Translations under genes and position numbers: made by a program
The notes under the pieces: generated by a model
The model's input: the letters and a program-made list of their open reading frames with translations, nothing else
What the model was told of the DNA's origin: nothing
Databases searched by the model: none
In this document: piece by piece, positions 5,476 through 6,503 of the stretch
Layout: the number at the start of each line of letters is the position of its first letter
Position numbering within the stretch: position 1 is the first letter of the stretch
Assembly: GCA_004297495.1 (NCBI GenBank)
Contig: SCTL01000167.1
Span: 1-6,503, forward strand
Direction: 5' to 3'
Source of the DNA: Verrucomicrobiota bacterium
Lineage (GTDB): Bacteria > Verrucomicrobiota > Verrucomicrobiia > Limisphaerales > JADLHS01
Length of the DNA: 6,503 nucleotides

Positions 5476-6503
5476 CTAAATTTCTTTCAACGCGCCGTCC
5501 TTGAAACTGAAACCCCAGCCCGCGCCGGTGTTCGGATACGCGAAACCGTTTTCCATCCGGATCGGATGCGTGATGAGACCGTCCACCCAGTCGAACGATT
5601 CCGCGCCGAAGGCGTTGGGCACGGTCATCAGCAGCGGCACGTCGTATTCCTTGTAGTAGTGCGGCAACACGGGAAGGTGATGCGCGTGCGCCAGCGCGGC
5701 GGAGGCGCGCCAGGCTTCCACGCTGCCGAGGCGGAGAATGTCCGGCTGCCAGAGATCAATCGCATCGCGGCGGATCAATTCGCGCAATGGCACGAGATCA
5801 AATTCACGCTCACCCATCGCCAGCGAAATGCCGGCCTGCCGGCGCAATTGCGCGTAGCCGTCGAAATCCGTGTGCGGCAACGGTTCTTCAAACCACGTAA
5901 TGCGCAGCGGGCGCACCGCCTCGGCGAGCTTGAGCGCGGTGGAAACGCTCATGCCCTGGTTTGCGTCCATCATCACGTTCACGTGCGGCCCGACGGCTTC
6001 GCGGACTTTCGCGAGCCGTTCGATGTCGCGTTCCAGTTCCGGTGAGCCGACTTTGATTTTCACGGCGCGAAAGCCGCGTTTCACGTAGCCGGTGACTTCG
6101 GCGAGCAGTTCGTCAATCGAATAAGAAATCCAACCGCCGCTGCCGTAGAGCGGCACGCGTTCGCGGCAGACGCCGAAAAGTTTCCAGACCGGCTGCTGCA
6201 AAGTCTTCGCCCACGCGTCCCACATTGCGATATTGATCGAGCCGAGCGCCCAGCGATGAATTCCGGCGTGGCCGAAATACTCCGACTCCTTTTCAAACTC
6301 ATGGATGAACTTGCCAGTCTCGGAAACCTCGAAGCCCAACGCCAGTCCGCGAATGTCCCGCAACGCGCCCGCGATGGCTTGCGGCGAATAATGAAACGCG
6401 AGCAGATACGCGTCGCCCGTGACGCCGTTGTCGAGCGTGAGGCGCGTCACGATGAACGCGATCTCGCTGATGGAATGCGTGCTGTCCGCGATGGGTCGCG
6501 AGA
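5476..6503 (-). CDS. Enolase superfamily, mandelate racemase/muconate lactonizing-like (5' end beyond window)
   Basis: Enzymes of this superfamily abstract the proton alpha to a carboxylate, using Mg2+, to racemise, dehydrate or cycloisomerise sugar acids and similar compounds. The frame stays open to the right edge: upstream of an internal GTG at 6450 it still encodes family sequence (RPIADSTHSISEIAFIV), so the start lies outside and GTG 6450 is not the real one. Counting from that GTG, the barrel residues are K131-x-K133 (AVKIKVG), metal ligands D162 (MDANQ), E188 (FEEP) and E214 (MGEREF), the D237 (QPDILRLGS) and H264 (LPHYYKEY) dyad, and E284 (GAES). This Lys plus Asp-His arrangement is that of the mandelate racemase subgroup, which includes acid-sugar dehydratases. 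The substrate cannot be deduced. The capping domain occupies the visible N-terminal part. It converges with priA; no operon partner is visible. Confidence 0.92.
   Translation of the reverse strand, partial: SRPIADSTHSISEIAFIVTRLTLDNGVTGDAYLLAFHYSPQAIAGALRDIRGLALGFEVSETGKFIHEFEKESEYFGHAGIHRWALGSINIAMWDAWAKTLQQPVWKLFGVCRERVPLYGSGGWISYSIDELLAEVTGYVKRGFRAVKIKVGSPELERDIERLAKVREAVGPHVNVMMDANQGMSVSTALKLAEAVRPLRITWFEEPLPHTDFDGYAQLRRQAGISLAMGEREFDLVPLRELIRRDAIDLWQPDILRLGSVEAWRASAALAHAHHLPVLPHYYKEYDVPLLMTVPNAFGAESFDWVDGLITHPIRMENGFAYPNTGAGWGFSFKDGALKEI

Noticed and set aside
5476..6450. Enolase-like gene starting at GTG 6450
   Set aside because: The frame remains open to the window edge and encodes typical family N-terminal sequence upstream, so the gene is truncated by the window and does not start there.

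Overview
The window is high-GC and gene-dense. It carries five genes, and short palindromic repeats fill nearly every gap between those on the plus strand. The protein set (RuvC, RuvA, a DUF374-type acyltransferase, PriA and an enolase-superfamily enzyme) is typical of a Gram-negative chromosome. The repeats, built from 7-bp units such as ATTCAAC, CTCAACT and CCATCCT, together with weak Shine-Dalgarno signals, suggest Verrucomicrobiota, perhaps the Pedosphaera/Limisphaera side. That placement is inferred from style and not proven by any marker here.

Layout on the plus strand: a GT-A/GT8-like glycosyltransferase (34-744); ruvC (about 831-1412); a heptamer palindrome (1427-1522); ruvA (1535-2137); a second copy of the same palindrome with perfect 30-bp arms (2148-2242); a DUF374/LPLAT-like acyltransferase (2263-2958); a 104-bp nested palindrome (2961-3064); four tandem CTCAACT-type heptamers (3080-3107); and priA (3112-5460). 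The priA coding sequence contains two further, unrelated palindromic repeats that are read through in frame (3749-3814 and 5200-5262). On the minus strand an enolase-superfamily (mandelate racemase-like) gene converges on priA with only 15 bp between the stops. It runs off the right edge of the window.

Functionally, ruvC and ruvA act on Holliday junctions (cleavage and recognition) and priA restarts replication at repaired forks, so three of the four downstream plus-strand genes serve recombination-dependent DNA repair. The acyltransferase between them belongs to lipid or envelope metabolism. ruvB is not in the window. The glycosyltransferase and the enolase-like gene look unrelated to repair.

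I found no new enzymatic system. The most unusual content is the repeat population: at least four element types in about 4 kb, three of them based on a 7-bp period, two paralogous copies bracketing ruvA, and two elements translated as part of PriA. No RNA gene, CRISPR array, insertion sequence or convincing terminator was seen.
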